From: Xenorhabdus beddingii
GTDB taxonomy: Bacteria > Pseudomonadota > Gammaproteobacteria > Enterobacterales > Enterobacteriaceae
Assembly: GCF_002127545.1 (NCBI RefSeq)
Contig: NZ_MUBK01000015.1
Span: 1-64,000 of the forward strand
Length of the DNA stretch: 64,000 bases
Direction: 5' to 3'
Notes under the pieces: generated by a model
Database searches by the model: none
What the model saw: the letters and a program-made list of their open reading frames with translations, nothing else
Told to the model about the DNA's origin: nothing
Part shown: positions 44,771-52,838 of the stretch, in pieces
Position numbering within the stretch: position 1 is the stretch's first letter
Layout: each line of letters begins with the position of its first letter
Translations under genes and position numbers: made by a program

Positions 44771-44806
44771 CACACCGCTTATCAAAGTAACGGAATAAGC
44801 GGTGTG
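44771..44806. terminator. Bidirectional hairpin between yaeH and yqcA
   Basis: A perfect 12-bp stem CACACCGCTTAT/ATAAGCGGTGTG (44771-44782 with 44795-44806) lies between the convergent genes yaeH and yqcA. It has no marked T-run on either side but is well placed to serve both. Confidence 0.6.
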
Positions 44807-44819
44807 ACAAGACACTTTC

Positions 44820-45266
44820 CTACAGCCGATTCCCCCAGTCCTCAATCCAGTTTTGGGCAAAGACTTCAGGTTCAGCCACCTCAATGGCATCAATCAGAAG
44901 CATATCACCGATTCGTTTCGCTCCCTGCTCCTGTAACAGTTCATCAAAAGTATGGCCACCGCCGCAGAAAGTGTCGTAACTACTGTCACCCAGTGCAATC
45001 ACGCCATAATGCAAATCAGGCTGATAACCCAACTTATCGTTCAGCTCTGCATAGAGCGGCTGGATATTATCGGGCAAGTCGCCTTGTCCTGTCGTCGAAA
45101 TCACCACTAAAACAATCTGTTCCAGATACGCTTGCCATTGTTCCAAAGTAGCCTCTTCAAAGACTTCAGTCTCATGTCCTTGCTGTTCAAGGATCTGCTG
45201 GGCTTCTTCCGCAACCGCCAGCGCATTGCCATAAACCGTACCAACGAAAATACCAATCTTTGCCAT
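44820..45266 (-). CDS. yqcA: Flavodoxin-like protein YqcA
   Basis: YqcA is a short-chain flavodoxin that binds FMN; its partner is unknown. I start at 45266 ([22 protein letters not shown]), giving 148 residues as in E. coli. A longer open frame to 45305 overlaps truC. The phosphate loop is VGTVYGNAL (about residues 8-16). FMN-contact loops appear as [10 protein letters not shown] (about 54-63) and [13 protein letters not shown] (about 89-101). The yqcC-truC-yqcA order is conserved. Confidence 0.92.
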   Translation of the reverse strand: MAKIGIFVGTVYGNALAVAEEAQQILEQQGHETEVFEEATLEQWQAYLEQIVLVVISTTGQGDLPDNIQPLYAELNDKLGYQPDLHYGVIALGDSSYDTFCGGGHTFDELLQEQGAKRIGDMLLIDAIEVAEPEVFAQNWIEDWGNRL

Positions 45267-45301
45267 AAATATTGATCTCTTTAATCGGTTTGATACTGTC
45301 T

Positions 45302-46054
45302 TCACTCATGAATCGTTAGACATTCCAGAGCAGGTACAATGCCCTGCCAGCCAAATTGTTCCATCAAATGCTGCCACGAGGGTTCCCAGCGGGCCGTTAA
45401 AAACAGATCTTCTCCTGTCATCGGATGCTTAAGTTGAAGATGGCTGGCATGTAACATTAATCTGCCCGTCTGATAATATTTAGCAACTCCGCGATTTTGT
45501 CGCAAATCGCCGTGGGAGGTATCCCCGATAATGGGGTGCCGAATATGCGCCATATGCCGCCGCAATTGATGTTTACGACCCGTTTTTGGCGTCAGTTCCA
45601 ACAGGCTGAAACGGGATGTTGGGTAGCGTCCTATTTCAACCGGACACTCAACGGTTGCCAGTGAACGGTAGTGCGTCATTGCTGATTGTGCTTCCCGGTC
45701 AGTATCAGCAAATTTATCCGCAATTTTGTCCAACTGTTCCATCAGGGCGTAGTCGATAATATCATCGCCTTCAACATAACCCCGCACAACGGCGTGATAC
45801 GTTTTTTGTATCTCATGGAATTCAAATTGTTGTGCAAGTGTTCTGGCGACTTCACTGGAAAGTGCCATTAACAAAACGCCGGATGTGGGTCTGTCCAAAC
45901 GATGGACAGGAAAAACATGCTGCCCAATTTGATCGCGCAGCGTCTGCATCACAAAAACGGTTTCATGGCGAGCCAACCAACTACGATGAACTAACCAACC
46001 CGCAGGTTTATTAACTGCAACAATATGTTCATCCTGATAAATAATATCCAACAT
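45302..46054 (-). CDS. truC: tRNA pseudouridine(65) synthase TruC
   Basis: TruC makes pseudouridine at position 65 of tRNA-Ile and tRNA-Asp. I start at 46054 ([20 protein letters not shown]), giving 250 residues; the 31 extra upstream codons do not fit the family. The RluA-type catalytic motif [15 protein letters not shown] (about residues 51-65) carries the aspartate, and the [12 protein letters not shown] motif (about 166-177) is present. The start lies immediately after the yqcC stop, indicating coupling. Confidence 0.95.
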   Translation of the reverse strand: MLDIIYQDEHIVAVNKPAGWLVHRSWLARHETVFVMQTLRDQIGQHVFPVHRLDRPTSGVLLMALSSEVARTLAQQFEFHEIQKTYHAVVRGYVEGDDIIDYALMEQLDKIADKFADTDREAQSAMTHYRSLATVECPVEIGRYPTSRFSLLELTPKTGRKHQLRRHMAHIRHPIIGDTSHGDLRQNRGVAKYYQTGRLMLHASHLQLKHPMTGEDLFLTARWEPSWQHLMEQFGWQGIVPALECLTIHE

Positions 46055-46055
46055 A

Positions 46056-46382
46056 TTAAGTATCCTGCGTAAACAGGTTGTCCAGTGCCCGCAAGTGTTC
46101 AAGCAAAGGCAAATAACATTCTGTTTTTTCTTTATAAGATTCCTCAAAATACGGTGCGATAGCGAATGACGTCGGCAGGTTGGCTTTTTGTTCTATTAAA
46201 GCCTGCATTCTTGGGATTAACACCCACTGGAGCCACTCTTCCGCTGACATCGTATCAATGGAAAAAGGCTGGGTGCTTTCAAAGGCTTCTGGTTTAGGAG
46301 GATAATTCTGCCATAAACCTACCGTTTTCATGGTAGCTTCAATAAGCTGTAATTGATGTAAAATGTGTTTTTCGATACTCAT
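46056..46382 (-). CDS. yqcC: YqcC family protein (DUF446)
   Basis: This is a small conserved protein of unknown function. From the ATG at 46382 it has 108 residues beginning MSIEKHILHQLQLIEATMK. It contains the family core STQPFSIDTMSAEEWLQWVLIPRM (about residues 36-59), matching E. coli YqcC. The family is entirely helical. It lies between truC and the CsrB-like RNA. Confidence 0.92.
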   Translation of the reverse strand: MSIEKHILHQLQLIEATMKTVGLWQNYPPKPEAFESTQPFSIDTMSAEEWLQWVLIPRMQALIEQKANLPTSFAIAPYFEESYKEKTECYLPLLEHLRALDNLFTQDT

Positions 46383-46501
46383 GATTTTTCGTCTGATGCT
46401 TAACTGTGGCTCAGATGACAAAAGCTGCCACCACGTCGTTGGAACGTAAGAGTATCATTGATACGATTTCAGCGGAAAACTTGCGATAAGAAAAAAGAAA
46501 G

Positions 46502-46690
46502 CAAAAAAAGAGGAGAGATTAAAATCTCTCCTCTTAGATTGGCTATCATAGCAATCCTTGCTAAATCAATAGACCACTCCCTGTTCATTCCATGACAAAA
46601 ATACGTCCTTGTCTGTTATCCTTGACCCCCCTTCCTGGTGGGTTTATTCCCTGGTTATTGTTTTGCTGTGGCTCCTAACGGAACAGTGAA
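46502..46690 (-). ncRNA. csrB: CsrB-type regulatory RNA (5' end uncertain)
   Basis: The minus strand of this non-coding stretch holds nine GGA motifs in under 190 bases. Several sit in hairpin loops: AGCAA-GGA-TTGCT, TCAT-GGA-ATGA, and ACC-AGGA-AGG. It ends in a perfect 13-bp stem (46523-46535 with 46508-46520) followed by a run of seven T, a strong terminator. In E. coli csrB lies exactly here, between yqcC and syd. Such RNAs soak up the translational regulator CsrA. A UvrY-type box lies upstream at 46856-46873. A possible promoter is TTGTTC (46714-46719) with TAGATC (46693-46698), but the 15-base spacer leaves the 5' end unsure. Confidence 0.75.
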
Positions 46691-46855
46691 AGGATCTACG
46701 ATTCAGGCTCTTCGAACAAGCTACCGCACAGGAATAGTCAGTGAGATGATTAAAAGGGATGTATCAATAACAGACCGTATCCAATTGATATAAAATAGAA
46801 ATTATATCTACCAAAAACATTCACGCCATGATTAAAAGAGATATCTCACGCATCC

Positions 46856-46873
46856 TGTGAGATATCTCTTACA
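46856..46873 (-). promoter_or_regulatory. UvrY/GacA-type activator box upstream of csrB
   Basis: On the minus strand TGTAAGAGATATCTCACA matches the palindromic TGTAAG-N6-CTTACA site bound by the BarA/UvrY (GacS/GacA) response regulator. It lies about 170 bases upstream of the proposed RNA start, the spacing usual for csrB genes. It also overlaps a 14-bp inverted repeat (46836-46849 with 46857-46870) that might help end syd transcription. Confidence 0.65.
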
Positions 46874-46896
46874 AAAAATCAAATCAATATCTGCAA

Positions 46897-47448
46897 TTAA
46901 CTGTGCATAACGGGGGTGAGAGCCGAAAGGAAACGGGTCAAATTTGCAGATAATGTTGTTCTCTCTTTGCTGCCGAACTGTTCAAAAACGACCTGACCCG
47001 TCAAATTACATAGAGAAATCAGACCCATATCAGAGTCAGTGGTGCCAATAAATACGGTTGGTGAAAGTTTTAACCGCTTTTGTGTGACGAGATGACCAAT
47101 CAAATTTTCCTGCAACCGAATAAAATCATCTTCACTCCATACCTGAATCAAACTGAAATTCCGCCCTTCAAAACTGGCAGCCATATCACCCGCAAACTGT
47201 GTGACATAATAATCGTGGATAGAATTCTGCAAACTGATCTCCAGCGCCGTTTCTACCTTCTTGAGTTTTTCTGTGGCAGAAAACGGCCGGGGAAGCCAGT
47301 GCACGACACCCTCTCCGGTACGTTCAATACAGGGTGAAGGGATGCCATACAGATCACTGCTGGCGGGGGGAAGCCCGGTTTTCTCCTGCCACAATTCAAC
47401 ATAACGTTGGGTAAAGTCAGAAAGTGTCTTGGTCACATTAAAGGTCAT
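46897..47448 (-). CDS. syd: SecY-interacting protein Syd
   Basis: Syd binds the cytoplasmic face of SecY and may act as a check on faulty translocon complexes. The 183-residue protein has the family blocks LYGIPSPCI (about residues 33-41), YYVTQFAGDM (about 80-89) and WSEDDFIRLQENLIGHLVTQKRLKLSPT (about 103-130). It is soluble and acidic. The gene precedes csrB on the same strand, as in E. coli. In E. coli it is directly divergent from queF; here an island of about 5 kb separates them. Confidence 0.93.
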   Translation of the reverse strand: MTFNVTKTLSDFTQRYVELWQEKTGLPPASSDLYGIPSPCIERTGEGVVHWLPRPFSATEKLKKVETALEISLQNSIHDYYVTQFAGDMAASFEGRNFSLIQVWSEDDFIRLQENLIGHLVTQKRLKLSPTVFIGTTDSDMGLISLCNLTGQVVFEQFGSKERTTLSANLTRFLSALTPVMHS

Positions 47449-47477
47449 AGGGTTATGTCATCCGTCATTTTCAGGGT

Positions 47478-47539
47478 TATCCCCGTCGTCTTTCACGTTG
47501 CCGCTTTGTTGGCCGGCATCTTGAAATCCCTTGGGTATA
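47478..47539. repeat. Palindromic intergenic repeat, copy C
   Basis: This copy has the same layout as 27367-27427: CGTCTTTCACGTTGCCGC, a short centre, then GCCGGCATCTTGAAA and a GGGTATA end. It lies 29 bases upstream of syd, at the left edge of the oxidase/YopJ island. Confidence 0.65.
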
Positions 47540-48028
47540 GAATGTTATCCTACTTATTCCTAACCATTTTTTAGCAAAATAACAACGAGGGAATGATATT
47601 ACCATTTTCATGAAAAAATGTTGATATGACTTATCCTTATCTGAATACTTAAAACCTATTCCAATAAATTCTAAAATTCATCATGCGCCCATATTTAATT
47701 TTTAATATTGCCGATTAAACTCATGGACAATCAATATTATTGATTTAATTTCAATAAAATAATCCCTGTATTTATAACACCGCAAAGTAAAAACAAACCA
47801 ATCACCCTACTAAAAAGAACGATCATCCAGGTTTCACCGAGTAAATATTTGGCCTTGTTCCTTTCGCGTAGAAGAACTCAGACTATAATAAATATTATTC
47901 AGCCAATCAACACAAAAACATTTTCCAATTAAATATCATTAATCTTACATCATTAATGTTCAATTCATTCGACCCAAAAACTGAAATTAAAAAAACAAAA
48001 TAAACCACACTCTTAAGGATATCAACTT
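47540..48028 (+). other. AT-rich island-edge region
   Basis: Nearly 500 bases of strongly AT-rich sequence hold no convincing gene. They should contain the promoter of the first oxidase gene. AAGGATATC before the ATG at 48029 is the ribosome site. Such AT-rich upstream DNA is often bound by H-NS, but no site is demonstrated. Confidence 0.45.
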
Positions 48029-49726
48029 ATGAACACAGCAAATGCAAGAAAAAAAGAAAATACGCCATCCAGTAAAAATATCTTTACCCAATCGGTGAAT
48101 GACTTAATCAACTTCCCTAAAGATGTAAAATGGGAATATCGAAACTTTAGCAATTGGTCACAGGAAATTAAAGTGGCTCAAGTCCCATGTTGCATACCCA
48201 ACTCTGTTGATCAAGTGCTTGCCGTCGTCAATTGGGCCTGGAAACAAAAGTACAGAATAAGACCCATCGGGCAATCACATAACTGGTCTCCTTTAATACT
48301 GAAACCGAAAGCGGATCCACCCAAGAATATTATGTTAATGGATTTACAACCACATTTTACTCAGATCCATATTGAACATTCCTCTCCATTTTCCATCGTC
48401 AAGGCGCAAACAGGCGTACTGATGGAAGCCTTAATGAGCCAGATGGAAGAGCAAGGGCTTGGCTTTACCGCAACTCCGGCTCCCGGAGATTTAACCCTGG
48501 GGGGTGTTTTAGCCATTGGTGGGCATGGAACCGCCATTAAAGCTCGTGATGAAAAGAATGAGCCAGGCCACGTTTATGGTTCCCTGAGCAATACTCTCCT
48601 GGCTCTCTCTGCCGTGGTGTGGGACGAAGACAGTAAGCAATATATCCTTAAGCATTTTCAGCGAACGGAATCAGATTGTGCCCCCCTGCTCACTCATTTA
48701 GGAAGTGCCCTAATCCTGGAAGTGCAATTACAGGCAGGAAAAAATCAACGTATGCGGTGCGAGAGTTTTACCCATATTCCGGCCACTGAATTATTTGCCT
48801 TTTCACAAGACAAAGAAGGAGAAGATCAACAGAATGTGAGTCATTTTCTGGATAAAAATGGGCGGGTTGAAGTGATTTTATTTCCATTTACAGAAAAACC
48901 CTGGCTAAAAGTCTGGAGCCTTGCCCCCGAAAAATCCCGCTCCAGCGAAGAAGTTACCCATCCTTATAACTACCCATTTTCCGATAACGTCCCTGATTTT
49001 GTATCAAAATCACTCAAAACCATCCTGAATTGGCTTCCATCACTCACACCAACCCTCGGTAAAGCCCAATATCACTATATAAAAATTTGTTTATGCTTTT
49101 TTAGAAAAGATATCTGGGGTTGGAGTAAAAACCTGTTGCTGTATGTCAAACCCACCACACTGCGTGTGACTGCAAATGGTTATGCGGTCTTGACACGCCG
49201 CGCTGATATTCAACGAGTCCTGAGTGTATTTCATACTCAATGGCTAACTTTGTTGAAAGAATTTACAGCGGACGGAAAATACCCCATCAACGGCCCTCTC
49301 GAGGTGAGAGTGACCGGATTGGATGTTCCCTCTGAGGTAACGCATGAAGGTGCCAGCGTTCCCAGCCTGTCCCCTCTTCGTCCCCGACCCGATAAGCCTG
49401 AGTGGGATGTTGCTGTTTGGATCGATATATTAACCTTTCCGGGAACGAAATATGCCACTGAATTTCTCCATAAATTTGAGCAATGGTTATTTAAACAATT
49501 TAATGGCGACTATGCATCAGCCCGCGTTGAATGGAGCAAAGGTTGGGCATACAGTAAAAATGCAGCATGGGAACATGAAGAAGTACTGACAAAAATCATT
49601 CCTTCCTCATTCAATGAGGGTCAGCCTACGACTAATAATTGGGCTTCTACCGTTTCTTTACTGAATAAATACGATCCCTATCACCTATTTAGAACACCAT
49701 TATTAGATAAATTATTTTCCGTTTAA
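48029..49726 (+). CDS. FAD-linked oxidase, cholesterol-oxidase-like, copy 1
   Basis: This is a predicted flavoprotein oxidase of the VAO/PCMH fold, 565 residues. The FAD domain starts near residue 55 (CCIPNSVDQVLAVVNWAW). GQSHNWSPL carries His84, which matches the histidine that binds FAD covalently in type II cholesterol oxidases. PGDLTLGGVLAIGGHG follows near residue 158. The C-terminal half resembles the cholesterol-oxidase substrate domain and ends DPYHLFRTPLLDKLF. There is no signal peptide, unlike the exported type II enzymes. The actual substrate is unknown. A close paralogue follows. Confidence 0.78.
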   Translation: MNTANARKKENTPSSKNIFTQSVNDLINFPKDVKWEYRNFSNWSQEIKVAQVPCCIPNSVDQVLAVVNWAWKQKYRIRPIGQSHNWSPLILKPKADPPKNIMLMDLQPHFTQIHIEHSSPFSIVKAQTGVLMEALMSQMEEQGLGFTATPAPGDLTLGGVLAIGGHGTAIKARDEKNEPGHVYGSLSNTLLALSAVVWDEDSKQYILKHFQRTESDCAPLLTHLGSALILEVQLQAGKNQRMRCESFTHIPATELFAFSQDKEGEDQQNVSHFLDKNGRVEVILFPFTEKPWLKVWSLAPEKSRSSEEVTHPYNYPFSDNVPDFVSKSLKTILNWLPSLTPTLGKAQYHYIKICLCFFRKDIWGWSKNLLLYVKPTTLRVTANGYAVLTRRADIQRVLSVFHTQWLTLLKEFTADGKYPINGPLEVRVTGLDVPSEVTHEGASVPSLSPLRPRPDKPEWDVAVWIDILTFPGTKYATEFLHKFEQWLFKQFNGDYASARVEWSKGWAYSKNAAWEHEEVLTKIIPSSFNEGQPTTNNWASTVSLLNKYDPYHLFRTPLLDKLFSV

Positions 49727-49826
49727 AATCATTCTGATAAATAGTAGGTATATTTTATATTTACTATTTATCAAATAATATTAGTAGCATCTTAATTAAA
49801 TGTTCGGCGACCTTTTTGATTTCTGC

Positions 49827-49886
49827 AACAAACGATCCATTAACAAACGATCCATCACCAGACAATCCATTACCAAACAACGCATC
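49827..49886. repeat. Four tandem 15-bp repeats
   Basis: Four units starting at 49827, 49842, 49857 and 49872 derive from AACAAACGATCCATT and become less exact to the right. They lie in the 231-base gap between the two oxidase genes. Function is unknown; the unit is similar in length but not sequence to the repeat at 12466. Confidence 0.75.
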
Positions 49887-49957
49887 AATAAATAGATTTA
49901 ATTTCAAATTTGTATTAAAACCTTAATTCCCATAAAAAAACATTAAGGCAACGAATA

Positions 49958-51649
49958 ATGCATTCACCTAATTCCATTCTGGAAGATCCTAATTACTCAC
50001 AAGAAGATATAATTACTGAACCAAAATATGACTTACCAAACTTTCCCCAAAATATAATATGGAAAAATTTAAATTTTAAAAATTGGTCAGGAGAAATTCA
50101 GGTTCATAACGTGCCATGCTGTATACCACGTTCTGTTGAAGACGTTATTGCCGTCGTCAACTGGGCATGGCAGGCGAACTATAAGCTAAGGGCAGTAGGG
50201 CAATCTCATAACTGGTCACCCTTGATATTGGCATCTGGGCAAGATGGCAAAAATCGCATTATGCTGATGGATCTCTCTGCACATTTCACTCACGTCAATA
50301 TTGAGCATCGCGCTCAATTTTCTATCGTTACCGCACAAACGGGCATCCTGATGGAGTCGCTGATGACACAAATGGAGGAGCAGCATCTTGGCTTCACCGC
50401 AACGCCCGCTCCCGGTGATTTAACATTAGGAGGCGTTCTCGCCATCGGCGGGCATGGCAGCGCCATTCAAGCACAAGGTGAAACGCCACTTCCCGGACAC
50501 ACATACGGCTCTCTGAGTAATGCGATATTATCCCTGTCTGCTGTTGTGTGGGATACCGCAAGCCAGCAATATACGATTAAACGTTTTGAACGCAGTGATC
50601 CCAACTGTGCACCACTATTGACGCATCTGGGCGGCTCCCTGATTTTAGAAGTTCAGCTTCAGGCGGGTAAAAATCAACGCTTGCGGTGTCAGAGTTTCAC
50701 CAACATACCTGCGGCTGAATTATTTGCTTATTCCGAATCTTCAGAAAATAGTCGAACCTTGAGCCACTTTCTCGATAAAAGCGGTCGGGCTGAGATCATT
50801 CTATTTCCCTTTACCAGTATCCCGTGGCTAAAAGTCTGGAGTGTGGAACCCACCAAGCCGCCCTCCAGTACAGAAGTTAAAACGCCCTATAACTATCCAT
50901 TTTCCGATAATATTTCACCCGCCATATCCGATATTATCGACAACATTCTTACCCACTTTCCGGCCATAACGCCCTTGGTCGGCGAGATGCAATATCAACT
51001 GTCACATACCGCCTTACAAGGTAATGGGAGCGATATTTGGGGTTGGAGTAAAAATGTGTTGTTGTACGTGAAACCAACAACATTGCGTGTTACCGCAAAT
51101 GGTTATGCGGTCTTAACGCGCCGTGCCGATATTCAACGTGTTCTGAATAAATTTTATACCGAATGGCAAAAATTAATGCGTGAATTTTCCCGTCAGGGGC
51201 AATATCCCATCAACGGCCCTATCGAAGTCAGAGTCACTGGATTAGATGATCCTGCGGAAGTTATGCACGAAAGGGCGGTCGCGCCCAGCCTATCAGCCAT
51301 TCGTCCCCGTTTGGATCAACCAGAATGGGATGTCGCGGTTTGGCTTGATGTTTTAACCTTTCCAGAAACACCCCATGCCATTGAATTCTGCCGTCAATTT
51401 GAACAATGGCTCTTCAACGAATTTGACGGCTCTTATGCCTCAGCGCGTGTTGAATGGAGTAAAGGTTGGGCTTATGGCTCCCATGTTGCATGGGAAAATA
51501 AGCATGTTTTAACCAAAATCATTCCCGCTTCATTGACGGATGGACTGACTGCTGACAATAATTGGGATTCAACGATGGCTGCATTGCAGGAATATGACCC
51601 ACATCACATATTTAGGTCGCCATTATTAGATAAATTGTTTTCCAAATAA
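49958..51649 (+). CDS. FAD-linked oxidase, cholesterol-oxidase-like, copy 2
   Basis: This 563-residue paralogue of the preceding gene is colinear throughout. The shared segments include GFTATPAPGDLTLGGVLAIGGHG and TTLRVTANGYAVLTRRADIQRVL. The FAD-linking histidine is again His84 in GQSHNWSPL. The first 25 residues and the region around residues 310-350 differ most, so the substrates or partners may differ. There is no signal peptide. A strong hairpin at 51723 ends the pair before the YopJ-family gene. Confidence 0.78.
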   Translation: MHSPNSILEDPNYSQEDIITEPKYDLPNFPQNIIWKNLNFKNWSGEIQVHNVPCCIPRSVEDVIAVVNWAWQANYKLRAVGQSHNWSPLILASGQDGKNRIMLMDLSAHFTHVNIEHRAQFSIVTAQTGILMESLMTQMEEQHLGFTATPAPGDLTLGGVLAIGGHGSAIQAQGETPLPGHTYGSLSNAILSLSAVVWDTASQQYTIKRFERSDPNCAPLLTHLGGSLILEVQLQAGKNQRLRCQSFTNIPAAELFAYSESSENSRTLSHFLDKSGRAEIILFPFTSIPWLKVWSVEPTKPPSSTEVKTPYNYPFSDNISPAISDIIDNILTHFPAITPLVGEMQYQLSHTALQGNGSDIWGWSKNVLLYVKPTTLRVTANGYAVLTRRADIQRVLNKFYTEWQKLMREFSRQGQYPINGPIEVRVTGLDDPAEVMHERAVAPSLSAIRPRLDQPEWDVAVWLDVLTFPETPHAIEFCRQFEQWLFNEFDGSYASARVEWSKGWAYGSHVAWENKHVLTKIIPASLTDGLTADNNWDSTMAALQEYDPHHIFRSPLLDKLFSK

Positions 51650-51722
51650 ACTTAACAAATAGTAGATATATCGTTATATCGACTCTCCATTAAATGAAAT
51701 CTAAAAATTGTAGGACACTTCC

Positions 51723-51751
51723 TTACTCCCCGTACTACGGGGAGTAAGGGA
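51723..51751 (+). terminator. Hairpin terminator after the oxidase pair
   Basis: A perfect 12-bp stem CCTTACTCCCCG/CGGGGAGTAAGG with a 5-base loop lies about 75 bases after the second oxidase stop. The downstream T content is modest, so termination may be partial. Confidence 0.6.
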
Positions 51752-51807
51752 TCTTCGGAATTTTCGCGCATCACTATTATGAAAATTTATTTAAACAGGA
51801 AAATCAA

Positions 51808-52743
51808 ATGAATAGAGAAAACTTAAAAGAATACATAAAAGAAATTGAACGACAAAAGCAAAACAACTCACAATTTAATAATATTTTTCTCGATCAACAC
51901 AACACCAAGAGTATATTAAGGTATTTTAATGTAAAATATCACTCCATGAATGCGCATGAACAATTTATTGATAATATAGGTGATTTTATTGAAAATGCAT
52001 TAGATGTATCGCCTAATCAGCATAAACGGTATATCATCAAAACAGATACAGCAGGAACGGGGGTTCATTTTGCCGCAGCAAATGTTTTTAAAGATATAAA
52101 AAATAATGTTTCTATTATATTTGTGGACCCAAGCCTTGGGGAAAACATATTCATTCCATTTCAACTCAAGTACTCCGAAAAGAGAAAAAAACATAATGAT
52201 AAGTTAAAAACCCTCTATATTTACAGTCAAATACAAAATAGCCCCGCAGACTGCTTGCTTTTTTGCTTACATTTTATAAAAAAAATGCACAAGTATTCTC
52301 AGCACTTCACGGAAATTCACAGAAATATTTTTAATAATGCAATAACATTTATCAACGAATATAATAAATATTATTCTCCCCGACCACGAGAAAAATTATT
52401 ATCTGATGAGATATGTGTAGAATATCAAGTGGTATGTTTCGATCAAGCCATCAAATTATTACCCATCGATTTCTTCAAGCATTCACATTCAATGAAACCG
52501 ATTCATGCCTATTTACAGCACCATCCAAGCAAAAACGCAATAACAGTCAATAAAAAAGGAGAAACCCTGGAAGCACGATATCAATCCCATATTGTTACGC
52601 GTAATATTGATGGTAAACAACGGACATACAGTAAATCCATTGAAGAAAAAAGGCTCAGCCTTGCAAAGGCGGCTCTCATTACAGAAACAGAAAAAGAAAG
52701 GCAGATGGCTATGGCTCTACTCTGGCTTGAGGAAAGCAACTAA
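51808..52743 (+). CDS. YopJ-family acetyltransferase-like effector
   Basis: The 311-residue protein matches the YopJ/AvrRxv clan. It has GVHFAAANV with His87, SIIFVDPS with Asp107 (YopJ has Glu here) and SPADCLLFCLHF with Cys149. The spacings of 20 and 42 residues are close to the 19 and 44 of YopJ. The C-terminal part LPIDFFKHSHSMKPIHAYL, then AITVNKKGETLEARYQ and the closing RLSLAKAAL follow YopJ, including residues that bind inositol hexakisphosphate. YopJ proteins acetylate Ser/Thr of host kinases. No type III genes are in the window, so the delivery route is unknown. The gene is AT-rich and lies in an island between syd and queF. Confidence 0.82.
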   Translation: MNRENLKEYIKEIERQKQNNSQFNNIFLDQHNTKSILRYFNVKYHSMNAHEQFIDNIGDFIENALDVSPNQHKRYIIKTDTAGTGVHFAAANVFKDIKNNVSIIFVDPSLGENIFIPFQLKYSEKRKKHNDKLKTLYIYSQIQNSPADCLLFCLHFIKKMHKYSQHFTEIHRNIFNNAITFINEYNKYYSPRPREKLLSDEICVEYQVVCFDQAIKLLPIDFFKHSHSMKPIHAYLQHHPSKNAITVNKKGETLEARYQSHIVTRNIDGKQRTYSKSIEEKRLSLAKAALITETEKERQMAMALLWLEESN

Positions 52744-52770
52744 TAATGCACAATAAAAATACGAACCGTT

Positions 52771-52833
52771 AGGATTCCTTGGTACACTACAGACTACCCT
52801 ACAGTCGAACGTTTTTCAGTTTTAAGGAATCCT
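52771..52833 (+). promoter_or_regulatory. queF leader with long-range pairing over the ribosome site
   Basis: AGGATTCCTT (52771-52780) is the exact reverse complement of AAGGAATCCT (52824-52833), which contains the queF ribosome site AAGGA just before the ATG at 52839. Between them lies a smaller GACT/AGTC hairpin (52792-52806). The pairing could hide the ribosome site and make translation switchable. I see no match to known preQ1 riboswitch consensus. Confidence 0.45.
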
Positions 52834-52838
52834 CATTC

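Noticed and set aside
49827-49886. A CRISPR array
   Set aside because: The 15-bp units are directly adjacent without spacers and no cas genes are present in the window.
52771-52838. A preQ1 riboswitch ahead of queF
   Set aside because: The leader lacks the A-rich tail and the conserved pseudoknot residues of preQ1 classes that I know. Only a ribosome-site-hiding stem is reported.
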